Source of the DNA: Cellulosimicrobium terreum
GTDB lineage: Bacteria; Actinomycetota; Actinomycetes; Actinomycetales; Cellulomonadaceae
Assembly: GCA_014803435.1 (NCBI GenBank)
Contig: JACYFD010000002.1
Location: forward strand, 124,001 to 188,000
DNA length: 64,000 nt
Reading direction: 5' to 3'
Each line of letters starts with the position of its first letter. The first letter of the stretch is position 1. This document shows, one piece after another, positions 24,309-32,827 of the stretch. The notes under the pieces are model-generated. The model ran no database searches. It saw nothing but the letters and a program-made list of their open reading frames with translations, and had not been told where the DNA came from. The position numbers and the translations under genes are program-made.

Positions 24309-27300
24309 ATGACAGAGCCGTGGGTGGACACCGCGTTGAGGCGGTTGCCCGACACCCGTTCGTGCCCCGCGTGCGCCGCCACGCTCACCTCCACCCGGTG
24401 CGACCGCTGCCTGCTGAGGATCGACGGTCCGCTCGCGTTCGAGGTCGCCCGTGCGTCCATGCAGGCCGCCGAGGCGCTGGCCCGCCGCCAGCAGGCGCTC
24501 GACGCCCTGCGCGCCGCCCAGCCCGACGCCGGAGCCCGGGTCCCGCGGCCGCAGCCCCGGCAGGTGCCCGTCCGCGTCGGCGCTCCCGCGATGCCCCGGT
24601 ATGTGTCCGCGCCGCTCCCAGCACCCGGGCCGGCGGTGGCGCGACCGGTACCGCGCGCAGTCGGGCTGCAGCCGATCCTCGCCGGTGCCGGGGCGAGCCT
24701 GCTCGCGGTGGCCGCTGTCGTGTTCGTCTTCTTCACCTTCGCCGACGACCTCGTGCTGCGCGCCGCCGTCACCGGCGTCGTCACCCTCCTGACGTTCGGC
24801 GTCGCGGCCGGGCTGCGCCGCGGCGGGCTCCGGTCCTCCGCCGAGGCGGTCGCCGCGCTCGCCGTCGTCCTCGTGCTCGTCGACATCGAGCTCGCGCTCC
24901 AGGCGGGACTCCTCGCCGCGCTCGAACCGGCCGCCGCGCGTGCGATCCTCCTCGCGGCGGTCGCCGTCGGGCTCGGTGTGCTCGGCGACCGCACCCGGAT
25001 GCGCGGGTGGGTCACGTGCGCCCTGGTCCTCGCGCCCGTCGTGCCGCTCGTCGCAGCCGCCGCGGCCGGGACCGCCTGGGCGGTCTCGCTCGGCCTCCTC
25101 GGCGTCGCGCTCGTCACCCTCGTCGCGGGACAGGTGACGAGACGGTCCGGCCCGCGCGTCGGGAGCGGGCTCGTCGGCGAGCGCCGCCTGCTGCGGGTCG
25201 TGCGCCTGGTGGCCGTGCCCGCCGCCGCGGCCGTCGCACTCGCCGCCCCGGCCGTCCCGGGCCTGCCCGGGAGCTCCGGCGCCGCGCTCCTCGTCCTCGC
25301 CGCCGCAGCGACGGCCGGTCTCCTGCGCGTCGTCACGCACGAGCGTGCGTGGCTCGGGCTCGGCGGTGCGGGCGTCGCCCTGTCGGCCGGCCTCCTCGGC
25401 GTCGGGGCCGCGTGGGGCATCGGCGCCGTCCCGGCCGCAGCCGCCGTCGGCTGGCTCCTGCTCGTGGTCGTGAGCGCGCGACGCGTCAGCGGCCTGTTCC
25501 GGGTCCTGGTCCGGGGCCGGGGCCCGCTCGCGCCGTCGTCGCGCGCCCGCGTCCTCCTCGGTGGCTGGGTCGTCGCCGCGTTCCTGTCGCTCGGCGCGCT
25601 CCTCGGCCTGCCGCTCCGTGTGCTCGACGTCCTGACGGGGGTCGTCACGGCCGGCACCACCCCGACGCTCGACGCGGGGCTCCTCGACGCGGAGCTCCTG
25701 GACGCCGGACTGCTCGACACCGGGATCCTCGGGGCCGGCACCGGCGCCGCCCACCTCGGCGTGCTCGCCCTCGTCGTCGTGGCGGTCATGGCGTCCCGGC
25801 TCGGGGTCGTCGTCGCGGACCGGCCTGCACCGGTCGTCGTGGCGGGCCGCCGGATCGCGCCCTGGGCCGTCCTCACGCTCGTCCTCGGGCTCGTGCTCGA
25901 CCCCCGGCTCCTCCTGCTGACCACCGTCGTGCTGCTGGTCGTCCTCGCGTCCGCCCTCGTCCTCGCGACGTCGCGCCCGGTCGCGGACCCGTCCGGGTCG
26001 GGCCGGCTCGTGCGCGCGGCGCGCCGTGCGGCCGGCCGCGTCGTGCGGCCGGTCGCCCGGGCCTGCGCCCCCCTCGCCACGACGGTGCAGCGGCACGGCG
26101 CGACGCCCGTCACCGTCACGGAGCGCACCCACTGGCGCGCGGCCGCCGTCACGGGAGCGTCCCTCGCGGTCGCGCTCCTCGCCCTGGTCTCGTGGAGCGC
26201 CCGCCCGACCGCCACGGCAGGGGGCGCCGTCGTCGCGCTCCTGCTCCTCGGGGCGCGCGCCGCCGTCCCGCGCGTGGTCCGGCCGGTCCTCGTCGGGACC
26301 GCCGACGCGTACGCGCTCGTCGTGCTCGGCGCGACCCTCGCCTGGTCCGGCCTGAGCGGCGTCGCGGTCCTGTGCTCCGTGTCCGCCGTCGCGTCCCTCG
26401 TCGCGCTGAGCGCCACCGTGCTGCGCCGGCTCGACCGCGACTCGTGGTGGGCCGTGCTCGCCGTCACCGCCGTGCCGTTCGCGCTGGGCGTCGCGACCGT
26501 CGTCGTCGAGCGCAGCTGGTGGTCCGTCGCCGCGTGCGCGGCGATGCTCGCTCTCGAGGTCGTGCTCGTCGTCACGGCTCGCACCGGCTCCGCCGCCCCG
26601 CTGCGGGCGCTCGCCGCCGCGCTCGTCCTCCCGACGGCGTCGGTCGGCGTGGTCAGCACCGGCGCGCTCCTGCTGCCCGGCAGCGGCTCGCCCGTGGTGC
26701 TGCCCGTCGTCGCACTCCTCGTCGCGGTCGCCGCGGCCGGAGCGGCGCCGCTCGCGCAGGCTCTCGCCCCGACGGGGCCGGCGCCCGGTGGGGTCGGGGT
26801 GCGCTCGGCGCTGGAGGCCAGCGCCGTGCTCACCGCGGCCATCGCGGTCGGGCTCTCCTACGCGCGTGCAGCCGCAGGGCCCGACGTCGCGGTGCCCGTC
26901 CTCCTCCTGCTCGCCGTGGGCGCCGGGATCGTCGCGCGCGAGCGCGACCGCGCGGGCGTGTGGTGGGCCAGTGCCGCGCTCGCCACCGCGGCCACGTGGA
27001 CCGCGCTCGGCGCCGCCGGCGTGAGCGTCGTCGAGGCGTACACGGCGCCCCCCGGAGTCGCGGCGCTCGTCGTCGGCGTGCTCCTGGCCCGCCGCACGTC
27101 GCGCGGCTGGGACCTCGCCACCGCGGGGCTGCTGCTGCTCGTCGTGCCCTCCCTGCTGGTGCTGTGGGCGGCGCCCGGCGCGCAGGACGTTCGCGCCCCG
27201 CTGCTCCTGCTCGGTGGCGCGCTGGCCGTGCTCGCCGCGGCCGCGCTGCTGCGGTGGCGACCCGAGGGCGGGACACGCGCCCGGACCGGCGCCCGGCGCC

Positions 27301-28232
27301 TGTCGGGGGCCGCGCTGCTCGCCGCTCTCGCCGGGACCGTGGAAGCCGTGCACGTCGGGCACGTCGCCGGCGGGGGCGCGCTGTTCGCGCTCGGCCTCGC
27401 GTGGTCGCTCGCGGCCGGGGCCGTGGCGTTCGGCGCGAGCACCACGGCGGTCGGCGCAGCGCGCGTCGTCCGGCGCGCAGCCTGGCGCAGGTGGGCCCTC
27501 GCGCCGTCGCTCGTGCTCGTGGTCGTCGGGGTCGTGGCGAACGTGCGTCCCGTGTGGGGCGTGATCGCCGCGGTCTGGGTCACCGAGGTCCTGCTGCTCG
27601 CGCTCGTCGTGGTCGGGGTCCGGCGTGCCGTGCGCGGTGTCGTCGACGTCCCGCCCGCCTGGTTCACGTGGCTCCTCGCGCTGGCCGCGGCGATCGGGGC
27701 GTGGACACCGCGCGAGCTGCGGGTCGAGGTCTTCTCGATGCCGCTCGGGGTCGGGCTGCTCGTCGCCGGCTACGTGGCGTTCGCGGCGTCGCGCGACGAC
27801 TCCCCGGCCGCGGTCCCTGCCCTTGCCCGTGCCTCGGGGCGCTGGGGCTCGTGGCCGTTCCGCCCGGGTGGACGGATGTCGTCCTGGTGGACGCTCGCAC
27901 CGGGCATCCTCGCGACGCTCGGGCCGTCCGTGCTCGCGACGTACACCGACGCGCGGACCTGGCGCGCGATCCTCGTCGTGGCGATCGCCCTGGCAGCGGT
28001 CCTCGTCGGGACGCGGATGCACCTCGCGGCACCGTTCGTCCTCGGGGTGGCCGTGCTGCCCGTCGAGATCCTCATCGTGTTCGTCTCCCAGCTCGGGACC
28101 GCGATCTCGGCAGGCCCGTGGATGCTCACGCTCGCAGCAGCCGGGGGAGTCATGCTCATCATCGCGACCTATTACGAGCGCAGGATCGCGGCGTACGACG
28201 GCGCTGCCGCGTACCTGCGCGACCTCCGGTAG
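24309..28232 (+). CDS. Giant multi-helix membrane protein with N-terminal zinc ribbon (SCO7613-like)
   Basis: This 1307-residue protein begins with a zinc-ribbon-like C4 motif (SCPACAATLTSTRCDRC, residues 18-34), a helical segment ARRQQALDALRAAQ, a Pro-rich linker and then some 30 or more Ala/Leu/Val-rich helices with few loops. It resembles the large actinobacterial membrane proteins with an SCO7613-type C-terminal domain, whose function is unknown. Short repeats such as LLDAGLLDTGILGAG (near residue 460) look like slippage products. Several very long ORFs on the other strand are shadows of its biased codon use. A tandem repeat follows the stop. Confidence 0.85.
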   Translation: MTEPWVDTALRRLPDTRSCPACAATLTSTRCDRCLLRIDGPLAFEVARASMQAAEALARRQQALDALRAAQPDAGARVPRPQPRQVPVRVGAPAMPRYVSAPLPAPGPAVARPVPRAVGLQPILAGAGASLLAVAAVVFVFFTFADDLVLRAAVTGVVTLLTFGVAAGLRRGGLRSSAEAVAALAVVLVLVDIELALQAGLLAALEPAAARAILLAAVAVGLGVLGDRTRMRGWVTCALVLAPVVPLVAAAAAGTAWAVSLGLLGVALVTLVAGQVTRRSGPRVGSGLVGERRLLRVVRLVAVPAAAAVALAAPAVPGLPGSSGAALLVLAAAATAGLLRVVTHERAWLGLGGAGVALSAGLLGVGAAWGIGAVPAAAAVGWLLLVVVSARRVSGLFRVLVRGRGPLAPSSRARVLLGGWVVAAFLSLGALLGLPLRVLDVLTGVVTAGTTPTLDAGLLDAELLDAGLLDTGILGAGTGAAHLGVLALVVVAVMASRLGVVVADRPAPVVVAGRRIAPWAVLTLVLGLVLDPRLLLLTTVVLLVVLASALVLATSRPVADPSGSGRLVRAARRAAGRVVRPVARACAPLATTVQRHGATPVTVTERTHWRAAAVTGASLAVALLALVSWSARPTATAGGAVVALLLLGARAAVPRVVRPVLVGTADAYALVVLGATLAWSGLSGVAVLCSVSAVASLVALSATVLRRLDRDSWWAVLAVTAVPFALGVATVVVERSWWSVAACAAMLALEVVLVVTARTGSAAPLRALAAALVLPTASVGVVSTGALLLPGSGSPVVLPVVALLVAVAAAGAAPLAQALAPTGPAPGGVGVRSALEASAVLTAAIAVGLSYARAAAGPDVAVPVLLLLAVGAGIVARERDRAGVWWASAALATAATWTALGAAGVSVVEAYTAPPGVAALVVGVLLARRTSRGWDLATAGLLLLVVPSLLVLWAAPGAQDVRAPLLLLGGALAVLAAAALLRWRPEGGTRARTGARRLSGAALLAALAGTVEAVHVGHVAGGGALFALGLAWSLAAGAVAFGASTTAVGAARVVRRAAWRRWALAPSLVLVVVGVVANVRPVWGVIAAVWVTEVLLLALVVVGVRRAVRGVVDVPPAWFTWLLALAAAIGAWTPRELRVEVFSMPLGVGLLVAGYVAFAASRDDSPAAVPALARASGRWGSWPFRPGGRMSSWWTLAPGILATLGPSVLATYTDARTWRAILVVAIALAAVLVGTRMHLAAPFVLGVAVLPVEILIVFVSQLGTAISAGPWMLTLAAAGGVMLIIATYYERRIAAYDGAAAYLRDLR

Positions 28233-28286
28233 GTGGCGAGCGACAGGTGGCGAGCGACAGGTGGTGAGCGACAGGTGGTGAGCGGC
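28231..28286. repeat. Four tandem 14-bp repeats after the giant membrane gene
   Basis: Units AGGTGGCGAGCGAC (twice), AGGTGGTGAGCGAC and AGGTGGTGAGCGGC run head to tail, starting at the last two bases of the stop codon. They fill the space between two convergent genes. There is no dyad, so this is not a hairpin terminator. Confidence 0.8.
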
Positions 28287-28292
28287 GCGGCA

Positions 28293-28766
28293 CTATCGAC
28301 CCCGGCGCTGCTTCTCGATCAGCGGGCGCAGACGGTAGGGGATGAGCTCGCCCATCGACAGGGACGTCTCGGTCCGCTCGACGCCGTCGATCGCGAGGAT
28401 CGCGGCGTCGACACGGAACAGGTGGTCCGTGTCGCGGCACGCGATGGTCACCCGGAGGTCCGCGGTGCCGCTGCGTCCGAACGCCTGCACGACCTCGGGG
28501 ATCCGCGTGAGGTCCTCGACGATCCGGGCGAGCTCCTTCTGCCGCACCTGCACCTCGACGAACGCGGTGAGCGGGTGGTCGAGCACGTGCGGGTCGATGC
28601 GTCGGTCGAGCCCGAGGAACGCGCCCTCCGCCTCGAGCCGCGCGAGCCGGGCGGCCACCGTGTTGCGGGAGAGCCGCAACCGGTCCGCGAGCGCGACGAT
28701 CGTGGCGCGCGGGTCGTCGCGGAGCGCGAGCAGGAGGTCGAGGTCGACAGCGTCGGCGCTGTGCAT
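28293..28766 (-). CDS. Lrp/AsnC-family transcriptional regulator
   Basis: This 157-residue protein has an N-terminal helix-turn-helix (IVALADRLRLSRNTVAARLA, about residues 22-41) and a C-terminal RAM ligand-binding domain (TAFVEVQVRQKELARIV, GTADLRVTIACRDTDHL). It is divergent from the bkd operon, and in many bacteria an Lrp-type protein senses branched-chain amino acids or keto acids to control bkd genes. That role is likely here. The ATG at 28766 lies seven bases after a TAGGGT box, hence leaderless; a GTG at 28775 is the alternative. Confidence 0.9.
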   Translation of the reverse strand: MHSADAVDLDLLLALRDDPRATIVALADRLRLSRNTVAARLARLEAEGAFLGLDRRIDPHVLDHPLTAFVEVQVRQKELARIVEDLTRIPEVVQAFGRSGTADLRVTIACRDTDHLFRVDAAILAIDGVERTETSLSMGELIPYRLRPLIEKQRRGR

Positions 28767-28773
28767 GCTGCTC

Positions 28774-28779
28774 ACCCTA
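28774..28779 (-). promoter_or_regulatory. -10 box of the lrp-type gene (TAGGGT)
   Basis: On the minus strand TAGGGT is followed by seven bases and then the ATG at 28766, supporting leaderless transcription and the chosen start. Confidence 0.55.
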
Positions 28780-28895
28780 GCAACGTGACGGCGGTCACAC
28801 TGCGCAGCGTGTCGGGCATCGGTGGAGCCATGTGCGCGGGCGGGGTTACGTTCGCCCTACCTGGTGCTCGACGCCGAGAACCAGCTCCCAGTGGT

Positions 28896-28915
28896 ACGTG
28901 AAGGCACGTGAAGGC
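28896..28915 (+). promoter_or_regulatory. Tandem 10-bp direct repeat before bkdA
   Basis: ACGTGAAGGC occurs twice in a row, one helical turn apart, eight bases before the ATG of bkdA. It may be a regulator half-site pair for the divergent Lrp protein or simply a duplicated ribosome-site region. Confidence 0.4.
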
Positions 28916-28923
28916 GAGGTGGC

Positions 28924-30195
28924 ATGGTGGCCAGCGAACCTGCGGTGCGGACCGGCTCGACGGTGGAGACCCTGCCGACGCAGCACGACGGTCACCGGGC
29001 GGAGATCCCGCGCGACGCACGAGCAGAGCGGACGGACGAGCCGCGCACGGTGCGGCTGCTCGACCCGGACGGCACCCGCCGCCCGGACCCCGAGCACGAC
29101 GAGTGGCTCACCGACCTCGACCCGCCGGGGCTGCTGCGGCTCCACCGGGACATGGTCGTCGCACGCCGGCTGGACGTCGAGGCCACCGCGCTCCAGCGCC
29201 AGGGCGAGCTCGCGCTCTGGCCGCCGCTGCTGGGGCAGGAGGCGGCACAGGTCGGGTCCGCGCGAGCGCTGCGCGCCGACGACTTCGTCTTCTCGTCCTA
29301 CCGCGAGCACGCGGTCGCGTCGGTGCGCGGCGCCTCGCCCGTCGACCTGGTCCGTGTGTGGCGCGGCGTGACGGCCTGCGGCTGGGACCCCTACGCGATC
29401 GGCATGGCGTCGCCGCAGGTCATCATCGGCGCGCAGACCCTGCACGCGACGGGCTGGGCGATGGGCGTCCAGCTCGACGTCGACGCCGGCCGCGTCGACC
29501 CGGAGCTCGGCCTGCCCGTGGGGGTCGCCTACCTCGGTGACGGCGCGATGAGCCAGGGCGACGTCAACGAGGCGTTCGTCTTCTCCTCGACCTTCCGCTC
29601 CCCGGTCGTGTTCGTCTGCCAGAACAACCAGTGGGCCATCTCCGAGCCCGTCGCGCTCCAGTCGCGCGTCCCGCTCGTCGAGCGGGCCCGGGGCTTCGGC
29701 CTGCCGGGCGTGCGCGTCGACGGGAACGACGTCCTCGCCGTCCTCGCCGTCACCCGGGCAGCGCTCGACCGGGCCCGGCACGACGGCGGCCCCACCCTCG
29801 TCGAGGCCGTCACCTACCGCATGGGCCCGCACACGACCGCGGACGACCCGACGCGCTACCGCGACGCGGCCGAGCTCGACGCGTGGGCCGGCCGGGACCC
29901 GGTCACGCGGTTCGAGGCGTACCTCCGCAGCACGGGCGTGCTGACCGACGACGCGGCCGGGAACGCCCGTGACACCGCGGAGGCGGCCGCCGCCGAGCTG
30001 CGCGCCGGGTGCGTCGCGCTCACCGAGCCCCCGCCGCTGTCGTTGTTCGACCACGTGTACACCGAGCCGCACGCGCCGCTCGCGCGCGAGCGGGCCGACT
30101 ACGCGCGCTACCTGGCGACGTTCGACGACGGCCCGACCGACCGACCCGGCCACGCGCCGTCGGGCACCGGGACGCAGCAGGGAGCGACGCGATGA
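28924..30195 (+). CDS. bkdA: Branched-chain 2-keto acid dehydrogenase E1 alpha
   Basis: This 423-residue protein carries the thiamine diphosphate motif GDGAMSQGDVNEAFVFSSTF and the QNNQWAIS segment, typical of E1 alpha. The active-site region YRMGPHTTADDPTRYR is the branched-chain rather than pyruvate type. With the E1 beta encoded next it decarboxylates the keto acids of Leu, Ile and Val and passes the acyl group to E2. The N-terminal 50 residues are polar and probably disordered. The stop overlaps the start of bkdB (ATGA). It is the first gene of an eight-gene operon divergent from the Lrp-type regulator. Confidence 0.95.
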   Translation: MVASEPAVRTGSTVETLPTQHDGHRAEIPRDARAERTDEPRTVRLLDPDGTRRPDPEHDEWLTDLDPPGLLRLHRDMVVARRLDVEATALQRQGELALWPPLLGQEAAQVGSARALRADDFVFSSYREHAVASVRGASPVDLVRVWRGVTACGWDPYAIGMASPQVIIGAQTLHATGWAMGVQLDVDAGRVDPELGLPVGVAYLGDGAMSQGDVNEAFVFSSTFRSPVVFVCQNNQWAISEPVALQSRVPLVERARGFGLPGVRVDGNDVLAVLAVTRAALDRARHDGGPTLVEAVTYRMGPHTTADDPTRYRDAAELDAWAGRDPVTRFEAYLRSTGVLTDDAAGNARDTAEAAAAELRAGCVALTEPPPLSLFDHVYTEPHAPLARERADYARYLATFDDGPTDRPGHAPSGTGTQQGATR

Positions 30196-31256
30196 CCACG
30201 ACGCTCACGCTCGCGAAGGCCCTCGGCGCGGGGCTGCGCCGCGCGATGACGGACGACGACCGCGTCGTCCTGATGGGGGAGGACATCGGCCGGTTGGGCG
30301 GCGTCTACCGCGTCACGGACGGGCTGCAGGAGGAGTTCGGGCCGCGGCGCGTGCTCGACACGCCGCTCGCGGAGTCGGGGATCATCGGCACGGCCGTCGG
30401 GCTCGCGATGCGCGGGTACCGCCCGGTGTGCGAGATCCAGTTCGACGGCTTCGTGTTCGTCGCGTTCGACCAGATCGTGTCGCAGCTCGCGAAGATGCAC
30501 GCACGCACAGGCGGGCGGGTGCGGCTGCCGATCACGATCCGCATCCCCGTGGGCGGCGGCATCGGCGCGGCCGAGCACCACTCCGAGTCGCCCGAGGCGA
30601 TGTTCGCGCACGTCGCGGGGCTGCGCGTCGTGTCCGTCGCGAACCCGCAGGACGCGTTCACGGTGCTGCGGCAGGCGGTCGCGTGCGACGACCCGGTGAT
30701 CTTCTTCGAGCCCAAGCGGCGCTACCACCTCAAGGGCGAGGTCGAGGAGGTCCCGCTCGCGCTCGCACCGCCGATGGACCGCGCGCACGTGCTGCGCGAG
30801 GGTCGCGACGTCACGCTCGTGACCTGGGGCGGCCTCGTCGGCACGGCGCTCGACGCCGCCGTCGCGGCCTCCGACGACGGCGTGTCCGTCGAGGTGATCG
30901 ACCTGCGCTCGCTGTCCCCGATGGACCACGACACGGTTGCGGCGTCGGTGCGCCGGACCGGGCACGTCGTCGTGGCGCACGAGGCGCCCCGGCACGCCGG
31001 GCTCGGCGCCGAGGTCGTCGCGACGGTGACCGACCGCTGCTTCGAGTACCTCGAGGCCGCGCCCGTGCGCGTCACCGGGCACGGCATGCCGTACCCGCCG
31101 GCGAAGCTCGAGGGGCACTACCTGCCGGACCTCGACCGCATCCTCGACGGCGTCGACCGGGTCCTCGGTCGGGTCGCTCCCGCCGTGCCGCACGGGCCCG
31201 ACGACGGTGCGCCGGTCCCGGTGTCCGCTCTGGTCGGGGAGGGGGAGTCCTGGTGA
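30192..31256 (+). CDS. bkdB: Branched-chain 2-keto acid dehydrogenase E1 beta
   Basis: This 354-residue protein is E1 beta by GEDIGRLGGVYRVTDGLQEE, DTPLAESGIIGTAVGLAMRG, EIQFDGFVFVAFDQI and AEHHSESPEAMFAHVAGLRV. It completes the thiamine-dependent decarboxylase with bkdA. The C-terminal end has the usual PYPPAKLEGHYLPDLDRI. It overlaps its neighbours by one to four bases on each side. Family call is secure; the branched-chain assignment follows from the operon. Confidence 0.95.
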   Translation: MTTTLTLAKALGAGLRRAMTDDDRVVLMGEDIGRLGGVYRVTDGLQEEFGPRRVLDTPLAESGIIGTAVGLAMRGYRPVCEIQFDGFVFVAFDQIVSQLAKMHARTGGRVRLPITIRIPVGGGIGAAEHHSESPEAMFAHVAGLRVVSVANPQDAFTVLRQAVACDDPVIFFEPKRRYHLKGEVEEVPLALAPPMDRAHVLREGRDVTLVTWGGLVGTALDAAVAASDDGVSVEVIDLRSLSPMDHDTVAASVRRTGHVVVAHEAPRHAGLGAEVVATVTDRCFEYLEAAPVRVTGHGMPYPPAKLEGHYLPDLDRILDGVDRVLGRVAPAVPHGPDDGAPVPVSALVGEGESW

Positions 31257-32827
31257 TGACGACGCGCGAGTTCCGCCTCCCCGACCTCGGGGAAGGCCTC
31301 ACCGAGTCCGACATCGTGAGCTGGCACGTCCACGCGGGCGACCACGTCGAGCTCAACCAGGTCATCGCCGAGGTCGAGACGGCGAAGGCGCTCGTCGACC
31401 TCCCCTCGCCGTACGCGGGCGTCGTTGCGACCCTGCACGCCGTGGAGGGGCAGACGGTGAACGTCGGCGAGCCGCTCGTCACCTTCGAGGTCGAGGAGTC
31501 TCCCGCCGAACCCCGGGTTGCGCCCCCATCAGCGTCGTCATCGGGCGGCAACCCCGGGCTCGGCGGAGGCGGCGGCGTCCGAGACGTCGTCGAGCCGAAC
31601 CTCGTCGGCTACGGCGCACGACCGGACAGCACGGGCCGACCGGCGCGCCGTCGTCGTGCTGCTCCTGCCGCCGGACCCCGGGTTGCGCCCCGATCGGCGT
31701 CGTCATCGGGGGGTAACCCTGGGGTGGGCAGCCTGCCCCGGCCCGAACGTCGGCGGTCAACGCCGCCCGTCCGTGCGCTCGCGAAGAAGCTCGGCGTGCA
31801 CGTCGAGCGGGTCGAAGGCACCGGCCCGGACGGTCTGGTCACCCGTACCGACGTCCTCGCCGCGGTGAGCTGCCACCGTGACGTCGCCGCGAGCGTCCCC
31901 GCGCCGCGAGATCGGCAGTCCGTCGCCAGACCGGTCCTTGCGTCGACCGGTCTCACACCGGACGACCGATCTCACGCCGACCCCGAACCTGAGAGCGACT
32001 ACGCCGAGCGCGTCCCCGTGCGCGGCGTGCGCAAGCACACCGCGGCCGCGATGGTGTCGAGCGCGTTCACCGCGCCGCACGCGACGGTCTTCCTCACCGT
32101 GGACGTCACGCGGGGCGTGGAGCTGCTGGAGCGGCTGCGCACGCACCGGCTCGCCCGCGGCTCCCGGGTCACCGTCCTCGCGCTCGCGGCCCGCGCGCTG
32201 TGCGTCACGCTGCCGCGCCACCAGGACCTCAACAGCTCCTGGCACGACCTGCCTGACGGATCGGCCGAGATCTGGCGGCACCCTCACGTGGACCTGGGGA
32301 TCGCGGTCGCGACGGAGCGCGGGCTCGTCGTGCCGCACGTGCCGCACGCCGACGCGCTGGACCTCCCGGCGCTCGCGGACGCGCTCGCGGAGCTCACCGC
32401 GACCGCACGCGCGGGCCGCACGCCGCCCGAGCGGCTCACGGGCGGCACGGTCACGGTCACGAACGTCGGCGTGTTCGGTGTCGACGCGGGCACCCCGATC
32501 CTCGTCCCCGGCGAGGCGGCGATCCTCGGGCTCGGTGCGGTGCGGCGTCGGCCGTGGGAGCACGACGGCGAGGTCGCGCTGCGCGACGTCGTGACGCTCA
32601 GCCTGTCGTTCGACCACCGCGTCGTCGACGGTGAGCAGGGAGCACGGTTCCTCGCGGACCTCGGCGCGCTGCTCGAGGACCCGGCGCTCGCGCTGCTCCT
32701 GACCGGTCCCGCTGGTCCCGCTGGTCCCGCCAGCCTCGCCGGTCGCCGAACCCCGGGTCCCGCCCCGATCAGCGACGACATCGAGCCGCAACCCGGGGTT
32801 CGGCAGGGGGAGGGGGCACCCACGTGA
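31256..32827 (+). CDS. bkdC: Branched-chain 2-keto acid dehydrogenase E2 (dihydrolipoyl acyltransferase) with palindrome-derived linkers
   Basis: This 523-residue E2 has a lipoyl domain ([14 protein letters not shown], lipoyl-Lys44), a peripheral-subunit-binding domain ([24 protein letters not shown], near residues 169-205) and a catalytic domain with the [12 protein letters not shown] motif. It transfers acyl groups from E1 to CoA. No E3 gene is present nearby. The linkers are unusual: DNA palindromes fill residues 84-103, 139-158, 218-240 and 497-516, giving the repeated peptide [18 protein letters not shown] in the first two. This makes the protein longer than many actinobacterial BkdC enzymes. 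Confidence 0.95.
   Translation: MTTREFRLPDLGEGLTESDIVSWHVHAGDHVELNQVIAEVETAKALVDLPSPYAGVVATLHAVEGQTVNVGEPLVTFEVEESPAEPRVAPPSASSSGGNPGLGGGGGVRDVVEPNLVGYGARPDSTGRPARRRRAAPAAGPRVAPRSASSSGGNPGVGSLPRPERRRSTPPVRALAKKLGVHVERVEGTGPDGLVTRTDVLAAVSCHRDVAASVPAPRDRQSVARPVLASTGLTPDDRSHADPEPESDYAERVPVRGVRKHTAAAMVSSAFTAPHATVFLTVDVTRGVELLERLRTHRLARGSRVTVLALAARALCVTLPRHQDLNSSWHDLPDGSAEIWRHPHVDLGIAVATERGLVVPHVPHADALDLPALADALAELTATARAGRTPPERLTGGTVTVTNVGVFGVDAGTPILVPGEAAILGLGAVRRRPWEHDGEVALRDVVTLSLSFDHRVVDGEQGARFLADLGALLEDPALALLLTGPAGPAGPASLAGRRTPGPAPISDDIEPQPGVRQGEGAPT
31505..31564 (+). repeat. 60-bp palindromic element, copy 1 (in bkdC)
   Basis: Starts GCCGAACCCCGGGTTGCGCC and ends CAACCCCGGGCTCGGC, the arms pairing with each other. 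It is in phase with bkdC and encodes 20 residues of the lipoyl-PSBD linker. By hand alignment it matches copy 2 at 52 of 60, copy 3 at 51 and copy 4 at 45 positions, with no gaps. Confidence 0.85.
31670..31729 (+). repeat. 60-bp palindromic element, copy 2 (in bkdC)
   Basis: Starts GCCGGACCCCGGGTTGCGCC and ends TAACCCTGGGGTGGGC. It is in the same reading phase as copy 1 and encodes nearly the same peptide, so it either inserted in the same phase or arose by duplication. Confidence 0.85.
31908..31973 (+). repeat. 66-bp palindrome of another type (in bkdC)
   Basis: Left arm 31908-31936 begins GAGATCGG and ends AGACCGGTC; the right arm 31945-31973 is its imperfect reverse complement (22 of 29 pairs). 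It encodes the linker between the subunit-binding and catalytic domains of E2. Confidence 0.7.
32745..32804 (+). repeat. 60-bp palindromic element, copy 3 (in bkdC tail)
   Basis: Starts GCCGAACCCCGGGTCCCGCC and ends AACCCGGGGTTCGGC; the outer 14 bases of each arm pair perfectly. It lies in the C-terminal tail of E2 in a different reading phase from copies 1 and 2. Confidence 0.85.

Noticed and set aside
24162-28022. A 1286-residue ORF on the minus strand opposite the giant membrane protein gene
   Set aside because: It is extremely rich in Arg, Gly, Asp and His with no domain, which is what the opposite strand of a GC-biased gene produces.
31880-31990. Rho-independent terminator inside bkdC
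   Set aside because: The palindrome is inside an intact reading frame followed by the catalytic domain, so termination there would destroy the complex; it is treated as an inserted element.
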